DNA of 10,000 nt from NCBI RefSeq assembly GCF_020217185.1, contig NZ_JAIWNX010000296.1, forward strand, positions 1-10,000, given 5' to 3'. Positions 1-7,310 of the stretch are shown piece by piece. The notes beneath the pieces were generated by a model. It worked only from the letters and a program-made list of their open reading frames with translations, searched no databases and had not been told where the DNA came from. Each line of letters opens with the position of its first letter. Within the stretch, counting starts at the first letter, position 1. This stretch comes from Asticcacaulis sp. GTDB taxonomy: Bacteria; Pseudomonadota; Alphaproteobacteria; Caulobacterales; Caulobacteraceae. The position numbers and the translations under genes were made by a program.

Positions 1-853
1 GAGGCGGCGGGGGGGGCGGAGGCGGAGGAGGCGGCGGGGGCGGCGGGGGCGGCGGAGGCGCACCAAACGACCAGCGCAGGCCGACGGTCAGGGTCTGATC
101 GTCGAACTTGCCTGAGAATGAACCGGGGTTCAGGAGCGTGGTGGTCGATTTCGCGTTGAGATTGACCTCTTCCGTCGTCAGGTAGCGATAGGTCAGGTCG
201 AGGTTCAGACGATCCGACAGAGCCCAGGCGAAACCCGCCAGCGCCTGATAGGCGGCGACGGTGTCTTCACCGGAGATGGTCAGGTTCTGACCGGTACCGG
301 TCGGGTTGACCGAATACTGACCCGTGAAGTCCGCCTTCACGCGGTCCAGACCGATACCCAGACCGACGAACGGATGGAACTTCGATTCCGGAATGAAATC
401 GTAGATCAGGTTCGCCATGAAGGTCGTCTGATCGAACGAACCGACCGGGCCGCCGCAGGGGGTCGAAGCCGTGCGGGTCACGCCCGGCGTGCAGAGCGCG
501 GTGTCGCGCGGAGCGGTGCCACCGGCGTAGGGATAGACGCGAGCGAAGCCGCGAGCGGCATCGACATCACCCGGACGGTAGCCGCCTTCGAATTCAACGC
601 GCCAGTTCGGGTTATAGCGATAACCGAGGCGAGCAAAGCCGGCCCAGTCATTTTCCGTCGAAACATTGTAGACGAACGGCGAGCCGTCCGGCATGTTGGT
701 ACCAGCCGTGCCGGGCGACTTCGCGTCGTACTCGGATTTCTGATTATAGCCGAGGTCGACAGCGCCGTACCAGCCTTCGGCTTCCTGAGCGGCGGCGCCA
801 GACGCCATCGCCAGTGCGACGAGCGCAGCGCCCGCCAGCAAGTTGAGTTTCAT
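1..853 (-). CDS. OmpA-family outer membrane protein, N-terminal part (runs off left edge)
   Basis: Reading from the ATG at 853 toward 1, the frame stays open for 284 codons and leaves the window. Residues 1-23 form a Sec signal peptide (MKLNLLAGAALVALAMASG, then AAA-Q, probably cleaved before QEAEGWYG). The mature part looks like an eight-stranded beta-barrel: WYGAVDLGY, a WRVEFEGGYR strand, FHPFVGLGIGLD, LTYRYL, and a closing strand LTVGLRWSFGAP. Nineteen consecutive prolines follow at the window edge. This barrel-plus-proline-hinge layout is typical of OmpA-like porins whose missing C-terminal domain binds peptidoglycan. That domain is inferred, since it lies outside the window. The start is supported by a GAGAGGG Shine-Dalgarno sequence eight bases upstream. 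It should act as a structural outer membrane protein linking membrane and wall. It could alternatively be a barrel-only protein with a proline tail. Confidence 0.9.
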   Translation of the reverse strand, partial: MKLNLLAGAALVALAMASGAAAQEAEGWYGAVDLGYNQKSEYDAKSPGTAGTNMPDGSPFVYNVSTENDWAGFARLGYRYNPNWRVEFEGGYRPGDVDAARGFARVYPYAGGTAPRDTALCTPGVTRTASTPCGGPVGSFDQTTFMANLIYDFIPESKFHPFVGLGIGLDRVKADFTGQYSVNPTGTGQNLTISGEDTVAAYQALAGFAWALSDRLNLDLTYRYLTTEEVNLNAKSTTTLLNPGSFSGKFDDQTLTVGLRWSFGAPPPPPPPPPPPPPPPPPPP

Positions 854-1223
854 GTGTAATGCCCTCTCTTGGCCATCGATGAGGCCGCCGAATATACGCA
901 CGACGGACTAACCGTAATTACAAACGCCTACATAACTGCGGGAACATATCTTGCATAGCACCTAAAATGCCATTTTGGTTGAAAATGTGCCCTTTAATAC
1001 GTCTTTAACGACGACTGACACCCGAAAGACACTATAGGATGACGTGCCTTTTTTCGGACGCAGTTACCCTACGTCGTCGTCTTCGGGCCGTAAGTTTTCA
1101 ATAATTAAATGTGCAGAACTGCGGAAAGGGGCTTGCGTTGCGAAACGCTTGTGAGTAGGAGAACGGCCCTGCCCGCGACCACCGGGCGACGTCCACGGAC
1201 GAAATGAATACACCTTTGTATAC
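854..1223. other. Gene-free stretch between the porin and tRNA-Ser
   Basis: These 370 bases separate the minus-strand porin from the plus-strand tRNA. They must carry the promoters of both, but I cannot pick out a convincing -35/-10 pair for either. The part from about 920 to 1110 is visibly more AT-rich than the flanking genes, as expected for a promoter region. The only open frames here are antisense to or run into the tRNA, and I do not consider them coding. No terminator hairpin with a T-run and no long repeat is visible. Confidence 0.5.
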
Positions 1224-1313
<90 letters not shown>

Positions 1314-1400
1314 TCAAACATCCCACATGCGTATTCAATCAGAGTTTATCGCACCGCCTTTGGCGCGCGCGTAAAGTTCAATTGTGCCTTTTGGCTTTGG

Positions 1401-1423
1401 GGTTGGCGGCGGATTCGCCAACC
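1401..1423. other. Hairpin between tRNA-Ser and the phosphatase-fold gene
   Basis: GGTTGGCG (1401-1408) and CGCCAACC (1416-1423) form a perfect 8-bp stem with a 7-base loop. It lies in the 126-base gap between the tRNA and the 3' end of the minus-strand gene. It could slow or end transcription from either side, but neither strand has a clear T-run after it. I therefore do not call it an intrinsic terminator. Confidence 0.4.
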
Positions 1424-1439
1424 GCCGGAATCACAAAGC

Positions 1440-2387
1440 TCACCGCGGCAAAACCAGATCAGCCCTCACCGGCAGATGATCTGAGCCGACATCGCGCAAA
1501 ACCGTAAGCCGGCCGGCCCGCAAGCCCTTCGTCAGCACATGGTCGATCTGAATGCCCAGAAGGGCGCGGCCCGTCTGCCAGGTGTGGCGCAGGCCCGATC
1601 CCGCTGGCCAGCTCAGTCTGGCGCGCATAAACGGCCCCAGGCTGCCGGACCACAGGGTGGCATTAAGGTCGCCCGTGACGATGACAGGTTTTGTCTCTGA
1701 GACGACCCGTCGGGCCAGATCCGCAATATACAGGCGGTTATCTTTACTCAGACGGGCATTGGCGGGCGGCATGGGGTGGGCAACGTAAACCACATAGTCG
1801 CCAAAATCGGCGCGCAGCAGCGTCATATTGTACCGACCAACGCGATAAAGGGTCGGCGTGAACGGACGCTTGGCATAGAGCGCCACACCGAAAATACCGG
1901 CATCCGGGGCATAGCTGTAGCGATAGGTCGCGCTCAGGGCCTTCAACCGTTCAATCCACGCCGGAGAGGTTTCGGCGGCGGCAAACAGGTCAGCATCTTC
2001 ACCTTCGGCAAGGGCAATCACCCGGCCATAGTCGCGATTATCGGCCAGTACATTGCTGAAAACGAGGCTGAGCGGCCGTCCGGCATCGCTCGTTGCGGGC
2101 AGGACCGGCCGCTGCATCAGCCGCAGGGCCACAGGGGTCGCGTGCAGCATGAGCACTATTGCGGCAAAACCCACCAAGGCCCGCCGCGCCAGACACAGGC
2201 TGAGGAGCAACCCTGCCACCGCCAGAACCACAAGCTGCAAACGGAAGGGCACGATCATATCGCCGGGCCAATGCGGCCACAGCGAAATCAGGCCGATCAG
2301 CAGACCCGCACTCAGCCCCAGCCCGACCGTAAAGCGCATATTGCGCAGGAAAATATCGGGCTGATCCAACTCTAAACGACGGGCCAT
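1440..2387 (-). CDS. Membrane-anchored endonuclease/exonuclease/phosphatase (EEP) family protein
   Basis: A 315-residue protein. The N-terminus has three predicted membrane helices (about residues 19-37, 46-66 and 70-88), followed by a C-terminal EEP metal-dependent phosphodiesterase fold. Visible signature residues are N112 (SNVLADN), the metal-binding glutamate E139 (AAAETSP), H204 (VAHPMPP), the GDLNAT motif at 239-244, D282-H283 (IDHVL), and the closing GSDHLPV at 301-307. The full active-site set is intact, so it is probably an active hydrolase. The substrate (nucleic acid, lipid or inositol phosphate) cannot be told from sequence. Topology suggests the catalytic domain faces the periplasm, which is inference. 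The frame could open at a TTG at 2408, but I chose ATG 2387 because GGGAAGAG stands just upstream. It overlaps the upstream lipoprotein gene by 16 bases, which suggests translational coupling. Confidence 0.85.
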   Translation of the reverse strand: MARRLELDQPDIFLRNMRFTVGLGLSAGLLIGLISLWPHWPGDMIVPFRLQLVVLAVAGLLLSLCLARRALVGFAAIVLMLHATPVALRLMQRPVLPATSDAGRPLSLVFSNVLADNRDYGRVIALAEGEDADLFAAAETSPAWIERLKALSATYRYSYAPDAGIFGVALYAKRPFTPTLYRVGRYNMTLLRADFGDYVVYVAHPMPPANARLSKDNRLYIADLARRVVSETKPVIVTGDLNATLWSGSLGPFMRARLSWPAGSGLRHTWQTGRALLGIQIDHVLTKGLRAGRLTVLRDVGSDHLPVRADLVLPR

Positions 2388-2881
2388 CTGCTCTTCCCAC
2401 CGTACCAACGGGACATTATCTCGGCATAAACCTCCATCGTCCCGCAGGCCGCCGCGCCAACCGCCGGTGCAACACGGCGCGCCACCGCCTGCGCACAGCG
2501 ATAGGCGGCCTGGGCCTCGCCGGCGGTGACCTCATAACGCGGCACATTGATGATGGCTGTACGCCCCGGATTGCCATTGAGCCCGGCTATGTATTGCGTA
2601 ATGGGCGTATAGCCTTTGACGCTCAGAGCCTTCTGACTGTAGGTCGTGGCCTTTACCGGGTCAGCAGGCGTGCCCTGTAGCCCGTACTGATAGACCAGAG
2701 AGGTTGAAAACTGCGCACGGGCGTCGCCGCTGGCGGCTTTGGTTTCCAGTTCGGCCACCGGTACACTCAGCGCGTCGCGCAGCAGCGATATGCCGCCCGA
2801 AGCGCTGGCTACGGGCATAGAGGCGCACCCGGACAGGCCGATACACGCACCCAATGCAATGGTCAAAAGCACCCGCCGCAT
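2372..2881 (-). CDS. Small lipoprotein with a Sel1-like repeat
   Basis: A 169-residue protein. The N-terminus MRRVLLTIALGACIGLSGC is a lipoprotein signal peptide with lipobox LSGC and acylated C19. Residue 20 is Ala, not Asp, so sorting to the outer membrane is expected by the E. coli rule. Residues about 48-86 (ASGDARAQFSTSLVYQYG, then ADPVKATTYSQKAL) match the pattern of one Sel1/TPR-like helical repeat, usually a protein-interaction module. The C-terminal 80 residues hold two cysteines (C129, C146) that could pair in the periplasm, and I recognise no domain there. A G-rich Shine-Dalgarno sequence (AGGGGGG) precedes the ATG. It is the first gene of a two-gene unit with the EEP protein. A shared envelope role is a guess from context only. 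Confidence 0.82.
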   Translation of the reverse strand: MRRVLLTIALGACIGLSGCASMPVASASGGISLLRDALSVPVAELETKAASGDARAQFSTSLVYQYGLQGTPADPVKATTYSQKALSVKGYTPITQYIAGLNGNPGRTAIINVPRYEVTAGEAQAAYRCAQAVARRVAPAVGAAACGTMEVYAEIMSRWYGGKSRWPVV

Positions 2882-3093
2882 ATCACCCCCCTGAATGAGC
2901 GGATATTACCCGTTTCCAGCCACCCTGTCACCCACGTCGCGCGCCGCGATTCGTTCCGTTGGAAACCATCTGTACGACCTCTGTGCCACGCCTTTGCGAA
3001 AATGTCGCACAATCCTGCAACAGTGCTGGACAAACGCCGCCCTTCGCGCAAAAGAGGGGCGAACCTCCACCGCCCATAAAGCCAGATATTTAA

Positions 3094-4311
<1,218 letters not shown>

Positions 4312-4326
4312 GGGTTCACTCCCGAG

Positions 4327-4446
4327 CCCCCTCTCCCTCGAGGGAGAGGGTTGCGGTGAGGGGGTCATCGAGAGACGTGTTCCAAACGGAGGCTTCCCCC
4401 CCCTCACCCGCCCCTGCGGGCCATCCTCTCCCTCAAGGGAGAGGGG
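4327..4446. repeat. REPIN-like inverted pair of palindromic repeats
   Basis: Two GC-rich palindromes lie head-to-head. The left is a perfect 22-base palindrome at 4329-4350 (arms CCCTCTCCCT and AGGGAGAGGG). The right is a 9-bp stem with a 2-base loop at 4425-4444 (CCTCTCCCT/AGGGAGAGG). The sequence inside each palindrome is also shared in inverted orientation: GGTGAGGGGG at 4355-4364 matches the complement of CCCCCTCACC around 4399-4409. The unit could therefore fold as one long hairpin. This is the organisation of REP doublets (REPINs), mobilised in other bacteria by RAYT transposases. No RAYT gene is in this window. There is no T-run, so it is not a standard terminator, though it may protect the aatA mRNA 3' end. 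Confidence 0.8.
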
Positions 4447-4453
4447 CGTGACT

Positions 4454-5509
4454 ATGTGGCTTCTCTCCCCCCTCGCCTGTTTGAGCATTGTCGCCATCGC
4501 TGCCGGGTTGGCCGCACTTTTGGCGCAACTGGCCATTCGCGGCGGGCCGGTCGATATTCCGCGCGACCGCGGCGCGCACAAGTCGCCGACCCCGACCAGC
4601 GGCGGGCTGGCCGTCATGGCCGCCAGCGGGCTGGCCATCGCGTTTGGCGTTTTGGAACTTCACGCTCACGTGCCACAGACCGGCCTGTGGCTGTTCGGCT
4701 TTGCGGCTCTGGCCGGGCTGTCCGGGGCGATTGACGATGTGCTGGACCTGCCCGCCAAGGCGCGTCTGCTGTTTCAGATTATCCTGTGCGCAGGCTTTGC
4801 CAGCCTCTATCCGGTGCACGAACTGATCCTGGCCCCCGGCCTGACGCTGGCCGTGCCCTTTCCGCTGGGGGTGCTGGCCGCAACCGCGTGGCTGGTGCTG
4901 GGGCTTAACGCCATCAACTTCATGGACGGGTCGAACGGGCTGGCCATTGGCACGCAGGCCGTGTGCCTGTTGATCTATGCCGGGTTTGTGCTGGCCTTCG
5001 GCTCGCAGCCCGTGTCGATGCTGGGTGGTGTGCTACTGGTGTTTTTAGCCACCGGCGGGGCCTTTGCCGGGCTGCTGCCGTTCAACCTGCCGCTCAACCG
5101 CGTATTTCAGGGCGACGCCGGGTCGCTGTTCGGCGGCGCTCTGGTCACCGGCGGGGCGCTGGTCCTCAGCCGGCATGAGATCGCCTCGATCTGGCTGGGC
5201 GGCTTCCTGCTGGCCCCGCTGCTGGTCGATGTGCTGCTGACGCTCGTCTGGCGCGCGCAGCGTAAACGCAACCTGTTTGAGGCGCATAAGGATCACCTCT
5301 ATCAGCAATGGCTGATCCACCGTGACCCGGATCATGGGCGTCTGGCGCTGAAAATCTGGGGGCTGTGTGCCCTGTCGTGCGCCATTGGCACAGGGGCGCG
5401 CCTGATCGGCATAACCACCGGCGTCGAACTGCGCTTTGCCGCCCTGTGCCTTGTGGTCGCCGCCCTGTGCTATGGCTGGTTCCGGATACGCAAAACGCTC
5501 ACAGCGTGA
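4454..5509 (+). CDS. WecA/MraY-family (glycosyltransferase family 4) polyprenyl-phosphate sugar-1-phosphate transferase
   Basis: A 351-residue polytopic inner membrane protein with roughly ten hydrophobic helices. The family transfers a sugar-1-phosphate (GlcNAc, MurNAc-pentapeptide or a related sugar) from a UDP-sugar to undecaprenyl phosphate, starting a surface polysaccharide or peptidoglycan chain. Cytoplasmic-loop motifs are present: VDIPRDRGAHKSPTPTSGG (33-51), the Asp pair D94-D95 in GAIDDVLDLP, NFMDGSNGLAIG with N155 and D158, QGDAGSLFGG with D221, and the HKDHLYQ motif (278-284). The absence of MraY-specific neighbours (mur/fts genes) and the short C-terminus favour a WecA-like O-antigen or capsule initiator over MraY. 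The usual MDGxDG is MDGSNG here. A GTG at 4448 is also possible, but ATG 4454 sits seven bases after GGGAGAGGGG. It overlaps the convergent GNAT gene by 11 bases at the 3' end. Confidence 0.9.
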   Translation: MWLLSPLACLSIVAIAAGLAALLAQLAIRGGPVDIPRDRGAHKSPTPTSGGLAVMAASGLAIAFGVLELHAHVPQTGLWLFGFAALAGLSGAIDDVLDLPAKARLLFQIILCAGFASLYPVHELILAPGLTLAVPFPLGVLAATAWLVLGLNAINFMDGSNGLAIGTQAVCLLIYAGFVLAFGSQPVSMLGGVLLVFLATGGAFAGLLPFNLPLNRVFQGDAGSLFGGALVTGGALVLSRHEIASIWLGGFLLAPLLVDVLLTLVWRAQRKRNLFEAHKDHLYQQWLIHRDPDHGRLALKIWGLCALSCAIGTGARLIGITTGVELRFAALCLVVAALCYGWFRIRKTLTA

Positions 5510-5999
5510 GCCCAAAAAACAGATCGTCTTCGACCGTGCCGTCGGGCAGGTGAACACGGCCTTTCAATCGCCCTTCCCGCACAAAGCCCAGACTTTCATA
5601 GAGGGCGATGCCACGCGCATTGCCTTCGCGGCACAAAAGCTCGATGCGCCGGATGTGCGTTTGCTGACGGCTATGGGCGATCAGCGCCTCAAACAGGCGA
5701 CGCCCGATCCCCTGCCCCTGCGTCGCGGGCGACACCGCCACGGTCAGATCGCTGAGGACGTGCGCGAACTGCTTCGGCATCGGCGCAAAGGCGTGGATTT
5801 CCCCGACGCAGCGCCCGTCACTTTCCGCGATCAGACACACCCCGCGCGTCAGGGCCGCAGTCAGGTTGCCGGTAATATAGTCCGGCGTGATTTCGGCTTC
5901 GGTACGCGCCAGCCCGCCGCTGAGGCGCGCGACGTCACGATACAGCGTCAGAATGGCGTCGGCATCGGCGGCGGTGGCCGGTCGGATCTCAGTCGTCAT
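5499..5999 (-). CDS. GNAT-family N-acetyltransferase
   Basis: A 166-residue protein of the GCN5-related acetyltransferase fold, which moves an acetyl group from acetyl-CoA to an amine. It shows IRPATAADADAILTLYRD at the N-terminus, the acetyl-CoA pyrophosphate loop QGQGIG (94-99) after strand DLTVAVSP, and the late motif ARGIALYESLGFVREGRLKG (128-147), as in RimI-like and small-molecule acetyltransferases. The substrate cannot be inferred. The frame is open further upstream, but those codons antisense-read or overlap arfB in another frame and look non-coding. ATG 5999 is chosen because the family's N-terminal strand begins right there. The start lies inside the last codons of arfB (11-base overlap), so translation is probably coupled to it. 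Confidence 0.9.
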   Translation of the reverse strand: MTTEIRPATAADADAILTLYRDVARLSGGLARTEAEITPDYITGNLTAALTRGVCLIAESDGRCVGEIHAFAPMPKQFAHVLSDLTVAVSPATQGQGIGRRLFEALIAHSRQQTHIRRIELLCREGNARGIALYESLGFVREGRLKGRVHLPDGTVEDDLFFGLTL

Positions 6000-6420
6000 C
6001 TTCGCCCAAAGGTTTCTGGCGGCCGGACTTGATGCCCGACCGGATGGACTTGGCCACCAGACGCCGGCGCACCGCCCCTTGCGTCGGTTTGGTCTTGATG
6101 CGCGGCGGCGGTGGCGGGGCGGCCGCGCGTTGCAGCAGTTCAACAAAGCGTTCGCGCGCCGCCTTACGGTTCATATCCTGCGTGCGGTGGGTCTGCACGA
6201 ACAGGACCAGCACGCCGTCCTGCGTCACGCGCCGCCCGCCCAGAACGATCAGGCGCTGCTTGACCTCATAGGGGATCGTCTGGTTTTCCCAGATCGAAAA
6301 GCGCAGTTCAACGGCGGTCGAGACCTTGTTGACATTCTGCCCGCCCGCACCGGATGCGCGCACAAAGCTCTCGCTCAGTTCGGCCTCATCGACGTAGATT
6401 TTGGGCGTAATGAAGATCAT
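5989..6420 (-). CDS. arfB: Alternative ribosome-rescue factor ArfB (YaeJ), peptidyl-tRNA hydrolase
   Basis: A 143-residue protein, close to the 140 of E. coli YaeJ. It carries the class I release-factor catalytic motif GGQ at 26-28 within RASGAGGQNVNKVSTAVELRF. The conserved THRTQDMNRKAARERF helix (78-92) follows, and then a flexible basic tail (KTKPTQGAVRRRLVAKSIRSGIKSGRQK), which in this family threads into the empty mRNA channel. Proteins of this type lack a codon-recognition domain and release nascent chains from ribosomes stalled on mRNAs without a stop codon. I chose ATG 6420, which matches the E. coli N-terminus (MIVIS-like MIFIT). An upstream ATG at 6486 would add 22 unlike residues coming from a repeat. 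The ribosome site is weak (AAAGAAA). A PPPPP run links domain and tail. Confidence 0.95.
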   Translation of the reverse strand: MIFITPKIYVDEAELSESFVRASGAGGQNVNKVSTAVELRFSIWENQTIPYEVKQRLIVLGGRRVTQDGVLVLFVQTHRTQDMNRKAARERFVELLQRAAAPPPPPRIKTKPTQGAVRRRLVAKSIRSGIKSGRQKPLGEDDD

Positions 6421-6436
6421 GACATTTCTTTTTGAC

Positions 6437-6480
6437 GCGCATCTGGACCCGAAAACCGCTGCACACTTTTCGGGATGCGC
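6437..6480. repeat. CCGAAAA-type palindromic repeat, copy 1
   Basis: Inner arms CCCGAAAA (6448-6455) and TTTTCGGG (6467-6474) are framed by outer arms GCGCAT (6437-6442) and ATGCGC (6475-6480), with a 5-base bulge on the left side. It lies just upstream of arfB. The same CCGAAAA...TTTTCGG-CAT-GC pattern recurs at 6614-6646, so the two are copies of one intergenic repeat family. From memory, hairpins of this kind are common between alphaproteobacterial genes. Confidence 0.7.
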
Positions 6481-6486
6481 TTGCAT

Positions 6487-6528
6487 AACAAAAATGCGCC
6501 CGATCTGAACCTGTCAAATCGAGCGCAT
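6487..6528 (-). terminator. Intrinsic terminator, probably of dps
   Basis: Read on the minus strand, ATGCGCTCGAT (from 6528 down to 6518) pairs with ATCGGGCGCAT (6504 to 6494) in an 11-bp stem containing one G-U wobble. It is followed by TTTTTGTT. The wobble pairs only on this strand: the plus-strand version has an A-C mismatch, which supports minus orientation. It lies about 120 bases after the dps stop codon and upstream of arfB, so it should separate dps transcripts from the arfB-GNAT unit. Confidence 0.7.
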
Positions 6529-6574
6529 ACTGATTTTGTTTGGCGCGGACGGCCCAACCGTTCCCCCTTACGGG

Positions 6575-6601
6575 TGCAGGGGCCGTGCCCCTGCATTTTT
6601 T
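6575..6601 (+). terminator. Plus-strand intrinsic terminator-like hairpin with no visible gene
   Basis: TGCAGGGGC (6575-6583) and GCCCCTGCA (6587-6595) form a perfect 9-bp GC-rich stem with a 3-base loop, followed directly by six T (6596-6601). The orientation is plus, yet both flanking genes (arfB, dps) are on the minus strand and no plus-strand gene precedes it nearby. It may end antisense transcription, end an unannotated small RNA, or be a terminator-shaped intergenic repeat. Confidence 0.6.
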
Positions 6602-6613
6602 AACGCCTCATGT

Positions 6614-6646
6614 GCATCCGAAAAGTGGGGCCACTTTTCGGCATGC
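6614..6646. repeat. CCGAAAA-type palindromic repeat, copy 2
   Basis: CCGAAAAGTGG (6618-6628) and CCACTTTTCGG (6631-6641) form a perfect 11-bp stem around a GG loop. Outer GCAT/ATGC extends the stem with a one-base bulge. It ends only a few bases after the dps stop codon. It is the better-preserved relative of the copy at 6437-6480, and the two bracket the arfB-dps gap. Confidence 0.75.
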
Positions 6647-6649
6647 GGC

Positions 6650-7111
6650 TTAATCCTCCAGCGAGGCCGAGATCATCCACAGGTGCTTTTCGTGGCTGCC
6701 GAGGCGCACGGTCAGGAGGTCCACCGTGGGGTCATCACCGGCCTCATCCGCCACCTTGAGCGCGTTTTTCAGCGTGGCGATCAGGGTCTTGTGCCCGTCG
6801 GCCAGCTCTTTCAGCATCTCATTGGCCGATTTGGTGGCGTCGCCTTCCTTGATCGAAGACAGGTTACCAAAGGCCGCGCCCGACATGGGGGCCAGTTCGC
6901 CTAGGGCGCGGATGCGTTCGGCGATTTCGTCCAGCGCCGTCCACATCTCGGTGTACTGGGCCATGAACATGGCGTGCAGGCTGTTGAACTGCGGCCCGCG
7001 CACATTCCAGTGATAGCCATGCGTCTTCAGATAGAGATTATAGCTGTCGGCCAGCACCTTCGACAGTTCGAGGCAGACGGGGGTGTCAGGCGTTTCGGCG
7101 GCTTTCGGCAT
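6650..7111 (-). CDS. dps: Dps-family ferritin-like DNA-binding stress protein
   Basis: A 153-residue four-helix ferritin-like protein. Dps subunits form a 12-mer shell that stores iron, consumes hydrogen peroxide and coats DNA in starved or oxidatively stressed cells. The signature HGYHWNVRGPQFNSLHAMF lies at 31-49 and LDEIAERIRALG at 60-71. By alignment to E. coli Dps, the intersubunit ferroxidase ligands would be H34, H46, D61 and E65. The fifth position, usually Asp or Glu four residues after the second His, is M50 here. The N-terminal tail is short with one Lys, so DNA binding through a basic tail is uncertain. The start is supported by AAGGG before the ATG. It is divergent from nadA, and the 262-base gap carries candidate operators. 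Confidence 0.94.
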   Translation of the reverse strand: MPKAAETPDTPVCLELSKVLADSYNLYLKTHGYHWNVRGPQFNSLHAMFMAQYTEMWTALDEIAERIRALGELAPMSGAAFGNLSSIKEGDATKSANEMLKELADGHKTLIATLKNALKVADEAGDDPTVDLLTVRLGSHEKHLWMISASLED

Positions 7112-7159
7112 AATGGTTACCCTTATAAATAGACGTCTTCAGCGATATGCGCAGCTCCT

Positions 7160-7189
7160 TATAAAGTTTCAATGACCCATAACCGACAA
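7160..7189 (-). promoter_or_regulatory. Candidate dps promoter
   Basis: On the minus strand, TTGTCG (7189-7184) and TTTATA (7165-7160) are separated by 18 bases. This would place the dps start of transcription near 7153 and give a leader of roughly 40 bases. The match is only moderate, and other pairings (such as TTGAAA at 7172-7167) are possible. Confidence 0.35.
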
Positions 7190-7194
7190 TTCCG

Positions 7195-7217
7195 GTTTTC
7201 ACGGATTTTGTGAAAAC
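7195..7217. promoter_or_regulatory. Perfect inverted repeat GTTTTCAC-N7-GTGAAAAC, candidate operator
   Basis: Arms at 7195-7202 and 7210-7217 are exact complements with a 7-base A/T-rich spacer, the size of a dimeric regulator site. It lies directly upstream of the candidate dps -35 box, where an activator would bind. It is also about 60 bases before the nadA -35 box. I cannot name the regulator: it does not fit the textbook OxyR, Fur, LexA or FNR/CRP consensus. Confidence 0.5.
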
Positions 7218-7275
7218 ACAGGGCTCAGGCGCCCCACACCGATACAATATGTGATGGTTTTTTTACGGGCTGGTC

Positions 7276-7303
7276 TTGCAATGACCGGCCAAAGGCGTAT
7301 TTT
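7276..7303 (+). promoter_or_regulatory. Candidate nadA promoter
   Basis: TTGCAA (7276-7281) and TATTTT (7298-7303), spaced by 16 bases, make a reasonable sigma-70 type promoter. The expected start is near 7310 and the leader to nadA about 64 bases. The adjacent inverted repeat at 7311-7333 would overlap the start point. Confidence 0.45.
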
Positions 7304-7310
7304 AATGCCA

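Noticed and set aside
374..859. A 161-codon plus-strand ORF antisense to the porin
   Set aside because: The porin frame on the other strand has a signal peptide, barrel strands, a proline hinge and a good ribosome site; this frame has none of these.
2388..2408. TTG start at 2408 for the EEP gene
   Set aside because: The ATG at 2387 has a GGGAAGAG Shine-Dalgarno sequence at suitable distance, while the TTG has none and would deepen the overlap with the lipoprotein gene.
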